Shown in pieces: positions 9,006-18,025 of a stretch of 64,000 bases of DNA. The notes under the pieces were generated by a model. The model had not been told where the DNA came from and made no database searches. It saw nothing but the letters and a program-made list of their open reading frames with translations. The stretch is from Streptomyces sp. NBC_01294 (GTDB lineage: Bacteria > Actinomycetota > Actinomycetes > Streptomycetales > Streptomycetaceae): the NCBI RefSeq assembly GCF_035917235.1, contig NZ_CP108423.1:7097501-7161500 (forward strand), in the 5' to 3' direction. Position 1 is the first letter of the stretch. Every line of letters begins with the position of its first letter. The position numbers were made by a program, and so were the translations under genes.

Positions 9006-9696
9006 GCGTGCGGCCGGGGGCGACGGGGGCGGCCGTACCGGTGTCGATCCGGTAGCCGACGCCGGGCACCGTGGCGATGATCCACGGTTCGCCGAGCCGT
9101 TTGCGCAGGGCGGAGACCGTGATGCGCACGGCGTTGGTGAGGGGGTCGGCGTTCTCGTCCCAGGCCCGTTCCAGCAGCTCTTCGGCGCTGACGACCCCGC
9201 CCTCGGCGGCGACGAGGACCTCCAGCACGGCGAACTGTTTGCGGGTGAGCGCGACGTAGCGTCCGTCGCGGAAGACCTCCCGGCGGAAGGGGTCGAGCCG
9301 CAGGCCCGCGAGCTCGCGGACCGGGGGCCGGGCGTACGCGCGTCTGCGGTCGAGCGCCCTCAGCCGCAGCACGAGCTCCCGCAGCTCGAACGGTTTGGTG
9401 AGGTAGTCGTCGGCGCCGAGCCCGAACCCGGAGGCCTTGTCGTCGATCCGGTCGGCAGCGGTGAGCATGAGGATCGGGATGCCGCTGCCGGAGGCGACGA
9501 TGCGCCGGGCGACCTCGTCGCCGGAGGGGCCGGGGATGTCGCGGTCGAGGACCGCGAGGTCGTAGGCGTGGACGCCGAGCAGTTCCAGGGCGGAGTCGCC
9601 GTCGCCGGCGATGTCGGCGGCGATCGCCTCCAGCCGCAGACCGTCACGGACGGCTTCCGCCAGGTAGGGCTCGTCCTCGACGATCAGTACGCGCAT
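8998..9696 (-). CDS. OmpR/PhoB-type response regulator
   Basis: A 232-residue regulator with a receiver domain (acidic pair EDE at 7-9, phospho-acceptor Asp 51 in VLDRDIPG, conserved Lys in TKPF near 101) and a C-terminal winged helix (LTRKQFAVLEVLV, TNAVRITVSALRKRL, VPGVGYRI). It precedes and overlaps the kinase gene, forming a pair. The VanZ-like gene lies upstream on the same strand after about 70 bases and could be a target, but that is only positional. Confidence 0.94.
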   Translation of the reverse strand: MRVLIVEDEPYLAEAVRDGLRLEAIAADIAGDGDSALELLGVHAYDLAVLDRDIPGPSGDEVARRIVASGSGIPILMLTAADRIDDKASGFGLGADDYLTKPFELRELVLRLRALDRRRAYARPPVRELAGLRLDPFRREVFRDGRYVALTRKQFAVLEVLVAAEGGVVSAEELLERAWDENADPLTNAVRITVSALRKRLGEPWIIATVPGVGYRIDTGTAAPVAPGRTRG

Positions 9697-9763
9697 GTCC
9701 GAAGCCTAAGCAGCACCGCATATCGCCGTCGTATGCACAGCGCGTGCACGCCGGACACGCGAC

Positions 9764-10480
9764 TCAGCCTGCCGGCGTCGCAGTCGGCGCCGGCACGGGG
9801 CGCGGCTGTTCCGACGGCGCCCGCGCCGCGGTGCGCCACCAGCGGCGCGACGCGAGGGCGGCCAGCACGGCGCCCGCGGCGTTGACCAGTACGTCGTCCA
9901 CGGAGGACACCCGGTCCAGCCGCAGGACGTACTGTGCCGTCTCGACCAGGACCGAGCAGCCCGCCCCGAGCGCCAGGACCCGCGGCACGGACGCCACCGC
10001 CGCGAACCGCATCGGGGCGAAGAACCCCAGTGCCGCGAAGACCAGCAGGTTGCCGACGATCCCGAGCGGTCCCATCACGAGCAGGTCCCGCAGCGGTACC
10101 AGGCTCACCCGGCCGGGGACGATGCCGGCCGCGGCGCCCGGCATCATGGTCATCCACAGGAACGGCACCGTCCCGAGGACCATGCCCACCTCGGCCAGCG
10201 ACGTCCGCCAGGCCGGTGTGACACCGCGGGCTCGCCGACGGCACGCCAGAGCCCACGCCACCAGCACGGCCAACGGCAGCGCGACCAGTGTCATGAGCAC
10301 CACACCGTTGAACGTGTCGAGGCAGCCGTGCCACCGCCCGGTGATGCACGCCGGAGCGGACATCATGAGCGGCCGCCGCACGACGAACACGGCGCTCGCC
10401 AACGCGAGGACCGCCAGGCCGAGGAGCACGACCCTGCGCGTGCGGCGGGGCGGTGCGGGCAGCGATGCGTTGTGGTTCAT
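9764..10480 (-). CDS. VanZ-like membrane protein
   Basis: A 238-residue membrane protein with about five hydrophobic segments and the VanZ signature region (LRDLLVMGPLGIVGNLLVFAALG, then VETAQYVLRLDRVSSVDDVLVNAAGA). VanZ proteins are linked to low-level glycopeptide tolerance, though most homologues have no proven role. The start ATG at 10478-10480 fits the first transmembrane stretch; an open frame extends further but lacks a ribosome site. It sits upstream of a two-component pair on the same strand, an arrangement consistent with envelope-stress control. Confidence 0.82.
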   Translation of the reverse strand: MNHNASLPAPPRRTRRVVLLGLAVLALASAVFVVRRPLMMSAPACITGRWHGCLDTFNGVVLMTLVALPLAVLVAWALACRRRARGVTPAWRTSLAEVGMVLGTVPFLWMTMMPGAAAGIVPGRVSLVPLRDLLVMGPLGIVGNLLVFAALGFFAPMRFAAVASVPRVLALGAGCSVLVETAQYVLRLDRVSSVDDVLVNAAGAVLAALASRRWWRTAARAPSEQPRPVPAPTATPAG

Positions 10481-10634
10481 GCCCCCATGGGACACGGAAG
10501 ACGGTTGCGGTGGCGTATCCGATTTCCGATACGCCCGCGATACACGCGATCCCCGGCACGCAACTGATGAAGTTACCCCGAGGTAGTCAGAGGTGCGCCG
10601 GGACGGTAGCGTCGGCCGCCGAGAGGGGAGAGCC

Positions 10635-11147
10635 ATGCCTCGTACGTTCACGGTGTCCGACAGCATCGTCGTCCAGATCCGTCCCGCCGACGTCTACCGG
10701 CACGTTTCCGATCCCGCGCGGATGGGTGACTGGAGCCCGGAGAACCTCGGCGCCACCGTCCACGGAGGCGCCGGCGAGACCCGCGTCGGAATGGTCTTCG
10801 ACGGGCGGAACAAGCGCGGACCCTTCCGCTGGACCACGCGCTGCACGGTGACGGCGGTCGAGCAGGACCGGCTGTTCCGGTTCCGGGTGCACGCCATCGG
10901 GGTCCGGCGCCCGCGGATTCCCGGCCCCATCGCCACCTGGGAGTACCGGTTCGAGCCGGTCCCGGAGGGCACCCGGGTGACCGAGACGTGGACCGACGAC
11001 CGCCGCTCGTGGCCGGACCTCGCGGCCAACGCCTTCGACCGGGTCGCGACGCGGGGACACACCTTCGCCGAGTTCCAGCGCAGGAACATCGGCACCACCC
11101 TGCGCAACCTCAAGCGAGTCCTGGAGTCGGCGCCCGACATCGTGTGA
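10635..11147 (+). CDS. SRPBCC (START-like) family protein
   Basis: A 170-residue protein of the polyketide cyclase/dehydrase-like SRPBCC superfamily, which binds hydrophobic ligands in a helix-grip fold. It begins FTVSDSIVVQIRPADVYRHVSDPARMGDWSP, the classic start of this family, and ends with the long C-terminal helix. GGGGAG six bases upstream supports the ATG at 10635. It stands alone between a VanZ-like gene and a secreted hydrolase. Ligand and role are unknown. Confidence 0.85.
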   Translation: MPRTFTVSDSIVVQIRPADVYRHVSDPARMGDWSPENLGATVHGGAGETRVGMVFDGRNKRGPFRWTTRCTVTAVEQDRLFRFRVHAIGVRRPRIPGPIATWEYRFEPVPEGTRVTETWTDDRRSWPDLAANAFDRVATRGHTFAEFQRRNIGTTLRNLKRVLESAPDIV

Positions 11148-11326
11148 CCGCGATCCGACCTGATCCGACTCGACCCGACGCCGTTCCGGCCCGACGCCGA
11201 CCCGACGCCGTCCCGCACCCGTTCGGACCCGTGCCGGTTGTGCGGCGCACCCCCCGCGGATGTGATGGCAGGCGGGGCCTGCCCACGCGACGTGAGGCCC
11301 GTTCCCGTACACGGAAGGGGCCGGCG

Positions 11327-13153
11327 ATGCGCGGCTTCGGCATATCGACACATCTACGAGGCGTTGCGGCTGTGGCGGCCGGAACCGTTCTGGCGCTGCT
11401 GTCGGCGGCCGGTGTGGCGTCGGCAGGCGGTCCCGGCGGCGGCGACAGCGGCGACGGCCTCGTCCTGCGCTGGCGGCCGTGTACGCAGCCGGCCCAGGCG
11501 GGCTTCGAGTGCGCGGTGGCGAAGGTGCCACTGGACCACGCCGCCCCGTCGGGCCGAACGATCGACCTGGCGCTGATCCGTCACGCGGCGGCCGACCGGG
11601 GGCGGCGCGCCGGATCGCTGTTCTTCAACCCCGGTGGGCCCGGTGGCCCCGGGACCGTCGGACTGCCCGAGCTGTACGGCAAGTTCCCGCAGGAGCTGAA
11701 GGACCGTTTCGACATCGTCAGCTGGGACCCGCGCGGCGTCGGGGAAAGCACGGCGGTGCGGTGCTTCGACACCGCCGGCGAGGCCGCGGCCTGGCACGAA
11801 GGTGTCCCGCCGTTCCCCGTGGGCCCCCAGGAGCAGCGGGCGTACGTCGCCGCGTACGCCGACCTCGCGCAGCGCTGCGAGCGGCGCGATCCGCAGCTCC
11901 TGCGCCACATCTCGACCGCCGACACCGCGCGCGACCTGGACCTGCTCCGCCGGGCGGTCGGGGAGGAACGGCTGCGCTACTGGGGCATCTCGTACGGCAC
12001 GCTGCTCGGCGCGACGTACGCGAACCTGTTCCCCGACCGGGTCGGGCGGCTCGTGGTCGACGGCAACGTCGACCCACGGGCGTGGGTGAACCGTGGTGCC
12101 GGAGGCGAGCCCGGGCTGAACACCTTCCTGCGCCTCGGTTCGCACCTCGGCTCCGCCGCCACCCTCGCGCAGTTCCTCGACCTCTGCGGCCGCGCCCCGG
12201 TGTCCGGCTGCCCCTTCTCCGCCGGGAGCCCGGCGGCGACCAGGGCCAAGTACGACGCCCTGCTGGCGCGCCTCGCCAAGGAGCCGGTGGGCACCTGGAC
12301 GTACGCCCGCGCGGTGGGCGAGGTCCGCGGCGGCCTGTACTCCGTGCACCCGGGCTGGAGCGGTACGGCCGACACGCTCCAGTCGCTGTGGCAGGGCCGG
12401 GCGCCCGACGAGTCGCCGGCGCCGTCCGGGTCCGCCCGCTATCCCGGGTTCGAGCAGTCGCTCGCGGTCATGTGCGCCGAGAGCCCCAATCCCGCTTCTC
12501 CCGGGCACTACGCCGGACTTGAGGACCTGGCCGTGCGGCAGGCCGGGGCGCTCGGCCGGTGGTGGGCGTGGGCGAACGAGCCCTGCGCCGCGTGGCCGGC
12601 CCGCGCCGCCGACCCGTATGCGGGCCCGTGGAACCGGACGCCCGCGCACCCGGTGCTGGTGGTCAACGCGGTGTACGACCCCTCCACCCCCTACCGCGCC
12701 GGGCAGGCGATGGCCGCAGAACTCGCCGGGGCCCGGCTGTTGACGCTCGACGGCCACGGGCACACCGCGCTCGACAACCCGAGCACCTGTGTGAAGCGTC
12801 ATGTGGTCCGGTACGTCCTGACCGGGGCGCTGCCGCCCGAGGGGGCGCGGTGCGGGCAGGACGTACCGCCGTTCACGACCGCGGGGAAGCCGTCGTCGCG
12901 AGCCGCGTCGCCCCGTCCGGACGGGACGGACGGCACGGGCAGGACGGGCGGGACGGGCGGGACGTGGAGCACGGGCGGACGACCTGCCGGACCGTTCACG
13001 CCCTGGCCGCTGCGACCGCCGGGCCTGTTCCCGGACCGGCCCGGCTGGATCGCGGTGGTGCTGCCCGGTATGACGGACGCGGCCGTGAGTGAGGGCGTGG
13101 GCAAGGAGGGCGTGGGCAAGGAGGACGTCCGCAGCGTGCGCAGGGCGCGGTAG
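11327..13153 (+). CDS. Secreted alpha/beta hydrolase, tripeptidyl aminopeptidase family
   Basis: A 608-residue secreted hydrolase. The ATG at 11327 has GGAAGGGG upstream and opens a clear signal peptide ending near ASA. The core carries the oxyanion motif NPGGPGGPG, the WDPRGVGES segment, the nucleophile elbow GISYGT, and a C-terminal TAP domain (VLVVNAVYDPSTPYRAG with the catalytic Asp, DGHGHTAL with the His). It would remove N-terminal peptides from extracellular substrates. The usual end is near GQDVPPF; here about 90 extra residues follow, rich in Gly/Thr/Pro with a repeated GVGKE, probably from a lost stop. The 3' end faces a degenerate amidase gene. Confidence 0.92.
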   Translation: MRGFGISTHLRGVAAVAAGTVLALLSAAGVASAGGPGGGDSGDGLVLRWRPCTQPAQAGFECAVAKVPLDHAAPSGRTIDLALIRHAAADRGRRAGSLFFNPGGPGGPGTVGLPELYGKFPQELKDRFDIVSWDPRGVGESTAVRCFDTAGEAAAWHEGVPPFPVGPQEQRAYVAAYADLAQRCERRDPQLLRHISTADTARDLDLLRRAVGEERLRYWGISYGTLLGATYANLFPDRVGRLVVDGNVDPRAWVNRGAGGEPGLNTFLRLGSHLGSAATLAQFLDLCGRAPVSGCPFSAGSPAATRAKYDALLARLAKEPVGTWTYARAVGEVRGGLYSVHPGWSGTADTLQSLWQGRAPDESPAPSGSARYPGFEQSLAVMCAESPNPASPGHYAGLEDLAVRQAGALGRWWAWANEPCAAWPARAADPYAGPWNRTPAHPVLVVNAVYDPSTPYRAGQAMAAELAGARLLTLDGHGHTALDNPSTCVKRHVVRYVLTGALPPEGARCGQDVPPFTTAGKPSSRAASPRPDGTDGTGRTGGTGGTWSTGGRPAGPFTPWPLRPPGLFPDRPGWIAVVLPGMTDAAVSEGVGKEGVGKEDVRSVRRAR

Positions 13154-13185
13154 CCAAGCGGTGGGGCGGCGCCGCGCGGCCGAGA

Positions 13186-14589
13186 ACCCCCAGGCGGCCG
13201 GTGCAGGCCGGAGGCGGTGCCGGTCCGCTCGTACGCGTGCCCCGCACGCAGCAGTACGGCCTCGCCGAAGGGCTTCCCCATGAGCTGCATGCCGATCGGC
13301 ATGCCGTGCGGGTCCCGGCCGACCGGCACGGTCAGCGACGGCACACCGGTCACGTTGGCCGGTGCCGACAGGCGCACATAGGCGTCGGAGACACTCTCCA
13401 CCGTGCCGTCGCCCCAGGTCACCGTGGTCTGTCCGGCCTTCGCGGCGGTGAGGGGCACGGTGGGCGCGGCGATCACGTCCACCCCGTCCGCCCCGTCCAG
13501 CATGTCCAGCCAGGCCCGGCGCATCAGGGTGCGGGCTCGCTGGGCGCGGAGGTAGTCCCCGGCGGTCATGAGCTCGCCGGCCTCCAGGAGGACGCGGACG
13601 TCCGCCCCGTAGAGATCGGGCACCGCGCGCAACGTCCGCTCGTGGTAGGCGGTGGCCTCCGGCACCATCAGCCCCCACTGGGTCGCCTGGATGTAGCGCG
13701 TCATCGGGATCTCGACCTCGACGAGCCGTGCGCCGAGGGCCTCCAGCCGGTCGATCGCGTGCCGCACCGCGGCTTCGATCTCCGGGGCCACGCGGTCGAA
13801 GTAGTAGTTGACCGGCACGCCGACGCGCAGTCCCGTCAGATCCGTGCCGGGCCCCGGCCGCTAGTCGACGGCCGGAGCCGGCACGGACGCCGGGTCGCGC
13901 GGGTCGTGGCCGGTCAGGGAGGCCAGGACCAGCGCGGCGTCCTCCACCGTGCGGGTCAGGGGGCCGACATGGTCGAGCGACCAGGACAGGGAGGTCACGC
14001 CGTGGCGGGGTACCAGCCCGTACGTCGGCTTCAGGCCGACGACCCCGTTCAGTGCGGCGGGGACCCGGATCGAGCCCCCGGTGTCGGTCCCCAGCGCGAA
14101 CGTGGCCGCTCCGGCGGCCACGGCGACGGCCGACCCGCCGCTGGACCCGCCGGCGACCCGCCCCGGGTCCCAGGCGTTGCCGGTCTGAGGCGTGGTCAGG
14201 CCGTAGGCGAATTCGTGGGTGTGGGTCTTGCCGACGAACGCCGCGCCGGCCGCGGAGAGTTGTGCGGCGACGGTGCTGTCGGCCACCGCCCGGTGACCGT
14301 CACGCACCCGGGAACTCGCGGACGTGGCCGTGCCGGCCACGTCGATCAGGTCCTTCAACCCGGCGGGAATGCCGTGCAGAGGTCCTCGCGCCCTGTCGCT
14401 CATCACCTCGTCGGCCGCGCGTCGCGCTGCCTGCCGTGCATGGTCCGCCGTGACCAAGGAGTAGGGCCGCAGGCGCGGTTGGACCTGCTCGATGCGCTCC
14501 AGTACCGAGTCCACCAGCTCGACCGGCGACACCTGCCGGGTCCGTACCGCCTCGGCGGCGTCGGCCAGGGTCAATTCATACGGCTGCAT
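13186..14589 (-). pseudogene. Amidase signature enzyme interrupted by an in-frame TAG
   Basis: The two halves of an amidase lie in one uninterrupted frame except for a TAG at 13861-13863. The first half (ATG at 14587-14589, GGGAGGGG upstream) has the catalytic Lys region PLHGIPAGLKDL, the Gly/Ser-rich GGSSGGSA and the cis-Ser/Ser stretch ALGTDTGGSIRVPAAL. After the stop the frame continues through LRVGVPVNYY and the C-terminal domain to GEAVLLRAGHAYE. Past about 13200 the family sequence is lost and the frame drifts into the opposite gene. It could be a pseudogene, a read-through product or a sequencing error. Its small partner gene overlaps its start by 14 bases. Confidence 0.82.
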
Positions 14590-14785
14590 CGTGCTGTTCC
14601 CCTCCCGCGCGGTACGCGAAGGACGGCGGTGTGTCCCCGAAGTCCAGTTCGCGCAGGACGGAGACGACGGAACGGATGTGGTCGGCGGTGGCCGCCACGG
14701 GCGCGTGGCGCTTGTTCGGCAGGGGGAGACCGGATCGAGCGGCCCAGCGGGCCGCCTCCGGCGGTGTGAGATCAGCGGCGGACAT
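14576..14785 (-). CDS. Small AtzG-like (DUF4089-type) amidase partner protein
   Basis: A 69-residue protein with ATG at 14783-14785 behind AGGAAGG. It resembles the short AtzG/DUF4089 proteins that precede amidases in bacteria: an acidic or Ala-rich start, a GLPLPNKRHAPVAATADHI central segment and a helix VVSVLRELDF. In known cases such proteins form a complex with and stabilise the amidase. The overlap with the amidase start fits this. Recognition is from pattern, so moderate certainty. Confidence 0.65.
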   Translation of the reverse strand: MSAADLTPPEAARWAARSGLPLPNKRHAPVAATADHIRSVVSVLRELDFGDTPPSFAYRAGGEQHDAAV

Positions 14786-14850
14786 GTGGGGCCTTCCTGA
14801 TAGGGCTGAGGAGGGGGCGGCGGGGCGGCGGCAGGGCGATCACCGCCCAC

Positions 14851-14872
14851 TAAAGCTAAGAGGTTGCGTTAG
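14851..14872. promoter_or_regulatory. Operator copy 1 of the TetR at 15996-16577 (amidase side)
   Basis: TAAAGCTAAG, two bases, then GTTGCGTTAG: a degenerate copy of the palindrome found three more times at 14895, 16587 and 16619. It lies 66 bases upstream of the AtzG-like start codon, so it probably controls the leftward amidase genes. Confidence 0.6.
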
Positions 14873-14894
14873 CTGGTGACGGAGTCTACGGTAC

Positions 14895-14917
14895 TTAAAG
14901 CGAATCAATCGCGTTTA
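14895..14917. promoter_or_regulatory. Operator copy 2 of the TetR at 15996-16577 (MBL hydrolase side)
   Basis: TTAAAGCGAATC followed by AATCGCGTTTA, a near-perfect palindrome. It matches the site in front of the MFS gene at 16619-16641 in 19 or 20 of 23 positions. It stands about 40 bases upstream of the GTG start of the metallo-beta-lactamase-fold gene. Confidence 0.72.
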
Positions 14918-14958
14918 GGTGGGCGCTGGCCCTCCGCAGACGAAGGAAGGCCCTCCTC

Positions 14959-15876
14959 GTGCACGCAGCACCGCTCGCCGTTGCCCCGTCCTGGACGATC
15001 GGCGACGTCACCGTCCACCGCATCGACGAGGTCCCCCTGCCGCCGGAGACCGGCCCCTGGCTCCTGCCGGCCGCCACCCCTGACGTCGTCGCCGAACAGG
15101 GCTGGCTCCGACCGGATTTCGCGGATCAGGACGGGGTCCTGCGCCTGGACAGCCACAGCTTCGCGCTGGTCGTGGACGGACTGCGCGTCCTCGTCGACAC
15201 CGGCATCGGCAACGGCAAGACCCGCGCGAACCCGGCGTGGCACAACCTGCGCACCGATTACCTCGCACGTCTTGCGGCGGCGGGGTTCACTCCGGAATCC
15301 GTCGACGTGGTGGTGCTGACGCATCTGCACACCGACCACGTCGGCTGGAACACGCGGGAGGTGGACGGCGCGTGGGTGCCGACCTTCCCCAACGCCCGCT
15401 ACCTCACGGCAAAGGCGGAGTACGACTTCTGGGCGGCGTACGACATGGAGGAGGCGCGGCGTGCGATGTTCCGCGACTCCGTGCATCCGGTCGAGGCGGC
15501 GGGGCTGCTCGATCCGGTCGACGTGCCTGCCGAGGGCGTCGACATCGCCGCCGGTCTGCGCCTGGTGCCCACCCCGGGTCACACGCCCGGTCACCTCGCC
15601 GTCCGGCTGAGCAGCGGCGGCGCCACGGCCCTGATCACCGGGGACTGCGTCCATCACCCCGTCCAGCTCGCACGTCCCGGAATCGGCAGCTGCGTCGACA
15701 TCGACCCCGAGCGGGCCGAGGTGACCCGCCGCTCGCTGCTGGCCTCGCTCGCCGACACCGGCGCCCTCGTCCTCGGCACCCACTTTCCCCCGCCGACCGC
15801 CGGCCGTGTCGTCACCGCCGGAGACGGCTACCGGCTCGATCCGGTGCCCGGCCGGGGCGCGGTGGCCGGAGTCTGA
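14959..15876 (+). CDS. Metallo-beta-lactamase-fold hydrolase (lactonase-like)
   Basis: A 305-residue enzyme with the MBL zinc motif HLHTDH (about residues 119-124), a downstream His in PTPGHTPGH, an Asp in ITGDCVHHP and a late His in GTHFPPP. This arrangement matches the quorum-quenching lactonase/MBL-hydrolase group that acts on lactones or other small esters. It starts with GTG at 14959 behind GAAGGAAGG. It is divergent from the amidase pair, with two copies of the same operator between them, so the genes are co-regulated. Substrate is unknown. Confidence 0.88.
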   Translation: MHAAPLAVAPSWTIGDVTVHRIDEVPLPPETGPWLLPAATPDVVAEQGWLRPDFADQDGVLRLDSHSFALVVDGLRVLVDTGIGNGKTRANPAWHNLRTDYLARLAAAGFTPESVDVVVLTHLHTDHVGWNTREVDGAWVPTFPNARYLTAKAEYDFWAAYDMEEARRAMFRDSVHPVEAAGLLDPVDVPAEGVDIAAGLRLVPTPGHTPGHLAVRLSSGGATALITGDCVHHPVQLARPGIGSCVDIDPERAEVTRRSLLASLADTGALVLGTHFPPPTAGRVVTAGDGYRLDPVPGRGAVAGV

Positions 15877-15880
15877 GCCT

Positions 15881-15934
15881 GACCCCGACCCCGACCCCGA
15901 CCCCGATCTCGACCCCGACCCCGACCCCGATCTC
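15881..15934. repeat. Hexanucleotide repeat (GACCCC) with a 24-base higher period
   Basis: Four GACCCC units, GATCTC, three GACCCC units, GATCTC. The 24 bases 15887-15910 are repeated exactly at 15911-15934. The array fills the space just after the MBL gene stop, between two converging genes. It may be a slippage product. Confidence 0.85.
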
Positions 15935-15995
15935 GACCTTTGGCGCAACGGGCCCTGCTGCTCGGCGAGATGCCCCGGCGAAGTGAAGCGACCGG

Positions 15996-16577
15996 TCAGC
16001 GGGAGGTGCCGGGGCCGTCCAGGCCGTCCAGGGCCTCCTGTACGAGCCGGCGCGCATAGGCGGCCGTGAGGTCGCCGGGACGGAAGAGGATGCGGTACAT
16101 CATGGGCGCCACGACCCGGTCGAGGACCGACTCGACGTCCGGGGCGTCCTCGCCGCGCTCCGCCGCCCGGGCGAGCATGACGTCGATCTGCTCGGCCGCG
16201 TACGCGGAGCACCGCGCCGCGTTGTCGCCGTCGGGGGCGCCGAGCAGGGCGTCGCGAAGGTAGGCCCGGCCGATGGGGGAGCCCATCTCCTCGATGAACT
16301 GCTCGGACCAGCTCCGCAGGTCCGCCGAGAGGTCTCCGTGGTCCTGCGGCGGAGCGTCCGGCCGCAGGTGCTCCACGGCGACGTCCGACAGCAGCTCCTG
16401 CAGGTCGCCCCAGCGCCGGTAGATCGTCGAAGGGGTGACGCCGGCGCGGGCCGCGACCAGCGGGACGGTCAGCTCGGGGCGGCCCACCTCGGCCTGGAGC
16501 TCGCGCACGGCGGTGTGGACCGCCTCCTGCACGCGGGCGCTGCGGCCGCCCGGGCGGACCATCGGTTTGCGACTCAT
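15996..16577 (-). CDS. TetR family regulator of the amidase/MBL/MFS group
   Basis: A 193-residue TetR protein. The helix-turn-helix is at about residues 36-60 (LVAARAGVTPSTIYRRWGDLQELL), followed by an all-helical ligand domain of TetR_C type. It faces a divergent MFS exporter gene; the 129-base gap holds two copies of a palindrome, one starting 10 bases upstream of its own start codon, which indicates autoregulation. The same palindrome occurs twice in front of the amidase and MBL genes. Ligand is unknown; the exported drug or the enzyme substrate is the likely inducer. Confidence 0.93.
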   Translation of the reverse strand: MSRKPMVRPGGRSARVQEAVHTAVRELQAEVGRPELTVPLVAARAGVTPSTIYRRWGDLQELLSDVAVEHLRPDAPPQDHGDLSADLRSWSEQFIEEMGSPIGRAYLRDALLGAPDGDNAARCSAYAAEQIDVMLARAAERGEDAPDVESVLDRVVAPMMYRILFRPGDLTAAYARRLVQEALDGLDGPGTSR

Positions 16578-16586
16578 GCCGGCAGC

Positions 16587-16608
16587 TTAAAGCAAAGTTC
16601 TTGCTTCA
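16587..16608. promoter_or_regulatory. Operator copy 3 (TetR autoregulatory site)
   Basis: TTAAAGCAAAGTTCTTGCTTCA, an inverted repeat with TTAAAGCAA and TTGCTTCA arms, placed 10-31 bases upstream of the TetR start codon. Confidence 0.68.
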
Positions 16609-16618
16609 CGGTGGCAGC

Positions 16619-16641
16619 TTAAAGCGAATAAATTGCGTTAA
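16619..16641. promoter_or_regulatory. Operator copy 4 (MFS exporter)
   Basis: TTAAAGCGAATA followed by AATTGCGTTAA, the most symmetrical copy: two 11-base half-sites around one central base. It lies 65 bases upstream of the MFS start. Confidence 0.75.
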
Positions 16642-16705
16642 TGGTGGAGCGGGCGGTAGCGTGCTCAAAGTTGATCTTCTGTCCTGAGTCGGGAGTTGTC
16701 GTTCG

Positions 16706-18013
16706 ATGACGAAGCGCCTGCCGTTCGTGCTGAACGCATCCGTCCTGATCACCCTGCTGGCCGCCTCCAGCGCGCCCACGCCCCTCTATCCCGTCTATCA
16801 GGACCGGTGGGAGCTGTCCGCGCTGTCCGTGACGGTGGTCTTCAGCGCGTACACCCTCGCCCTGCTGGCGGCCCTGCTCACCACCGGCGGTCTGTCCGAC
16901 CACGTCGGGCGGCGCCCGGTCCTCGTGGCCGCGCTCGCCCTGGAAGCGGCCTCGATGGCGGCGTTCGCGAGCGCCGACGGCGCGGGAACGCTCATCGCCG
17001 CCCGCGTCCTGCAAGGAATCGCCACCGGCGCCGCCGCCAGCGCGGCGGGAGCCGCCCTCGTCGACCTCGACGAGCCCGGGCGCCGAGGCGGATCCGCCCT
17101 CACCAACAGCATCGCGCCGCCGGCCGGGATGGCCGCCGGCGTCCTGGCGGCCACCGTGCTCATCCGCCACGCGCCGGGACCGACCGTCACCGTGTACCTC
17201 GCCTTGATGCTCGTGTTCCTGGGGCAGGCCGCCGCCGTCGCCCTTTCGCCCGAGACCGCCCACCCCCACGCCGGGGCATGGCGTTCGCTGCGCCCCCGCG
17301 TCGCCGTCTCCCCGGTGGCCCGCCGGGCCCTCGTGATCAGCGGCGGGGGAGTCGTCGCCGTATGGGCCCTGGGCGGCTTCTACTCCTCCCTCGGCCCGGC
17401 GTTCGTCCGCCTCGTGGCCCCGAACGCCCCGCAGACGGCCGGAGGACTGGTCTTCTTCACCCTCAGCCTGTCGGCGGCCCTCACGGTCTGGGCCACCCGC
17501 GGGCTGCGCCCGGTGACCGCCGCACTGCTGGGCTGCTCCGCGGTTCCCGTCGCCGTCGCCCTGTCCCTGACGGGCATGCACCTGGTGAGCCTGCCCGCCG
17601 TCTTCACCGCGGCCCTCCTGGCCGGCGCCGCCTTCGGCGCGGTGTCACAGGGCTCGCTGCGCATGGTCCTCGCCGCGGTCCCGCAGCCGGACCGCGGCAC
17701 GACGCTGGCCGCGTACCACGTGCTCTGCTACGTGGCGATGAGCGGGCCGGCCGTGGCCGCGGGACTCCTGACGGAGCTGTACGGCCTGCGGACGGCGGCG
17801 CACCTGTACGCCGTCCTCGTCGCCGTGGTCGCCACGGCCGCACTGCTCACCCTCGTCGCTGCCGTGCCGGTCCGGCGGCACTCGCCCGCGCCCTGTCTAT
17901 GGCCGATCGGCCAATGCCACCCGCCGAGCACAGGAGGCTGGTCCGTTGGCCCGGTCCTTTCGGACCTACAGGATCCGTGCAGCGCCCGAGTGCCCGGGCG
18001 CACGGATCCCTGA
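16706..18013 (+). CDS. MFS transporter (drug exporter type)
   Basis: A 435-residue protein with about twelve membrane segments. The loop 2-3 motif GGLSDHVGRRP is the MFS motif A and QGIATGAAASAAGAAL follows in segment 4-5, as in DHA1-type exporters. The last 45 or so residues (after VAAVPVRRHSP) are hydrophilic and proline-rich and do not look like family sequence, so the frame may have lost its normal stop. It is divergent from the TetR gene and behind an operator copy, the classic repressor/exporter layout. Its stop codon overlaps the ribosome site of the next gene. Confidence 0.9.
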   Translation: MTKRLPFVLNASVLITLLAASSAPTPLYPVYQDRWELSALSVTVVFSAYTLALLAALLTTGGLSDHVGRRPVLVAALALEAASMAAFASADGAGTLIAARVLQGIATGAAASAAGAALVDLDEPGRRGGSALTNSIAPPAGMAAGVLAATVLIRHAPGPTVTVYLALMLVFLGQAAAVALSPETAHPHAGAWRSLRPRVAVSPVARRALVISGGGVVAVWALGGFYSSLGPAFVRLVAPNAPQTAGGLVFFTLSLSAALTVWATRGLRPVTAALLGCSAVPVAVALSLTGMHLVSLPAVFTAALLAGAAFGAVSQGSLRMVLAAVPQPDRGTTLAAYHVLCYVAMSGPAVAAGLLTELYGLRTAAHLYAVLVAVVATAALLTLVAAVPVRRHSPAPCLWPIGQCHPPSTGGWSVGPVLSDLQDPCSARVPGRTDP

Positions 18014-18025
18014 GGAGCACCATCG

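Noticed and set aside
15806..16069. Short frame with DPDPDPDL repeats
   Set aside because: It is only the translation of the GACCCC array, without a ribosome site or family match.
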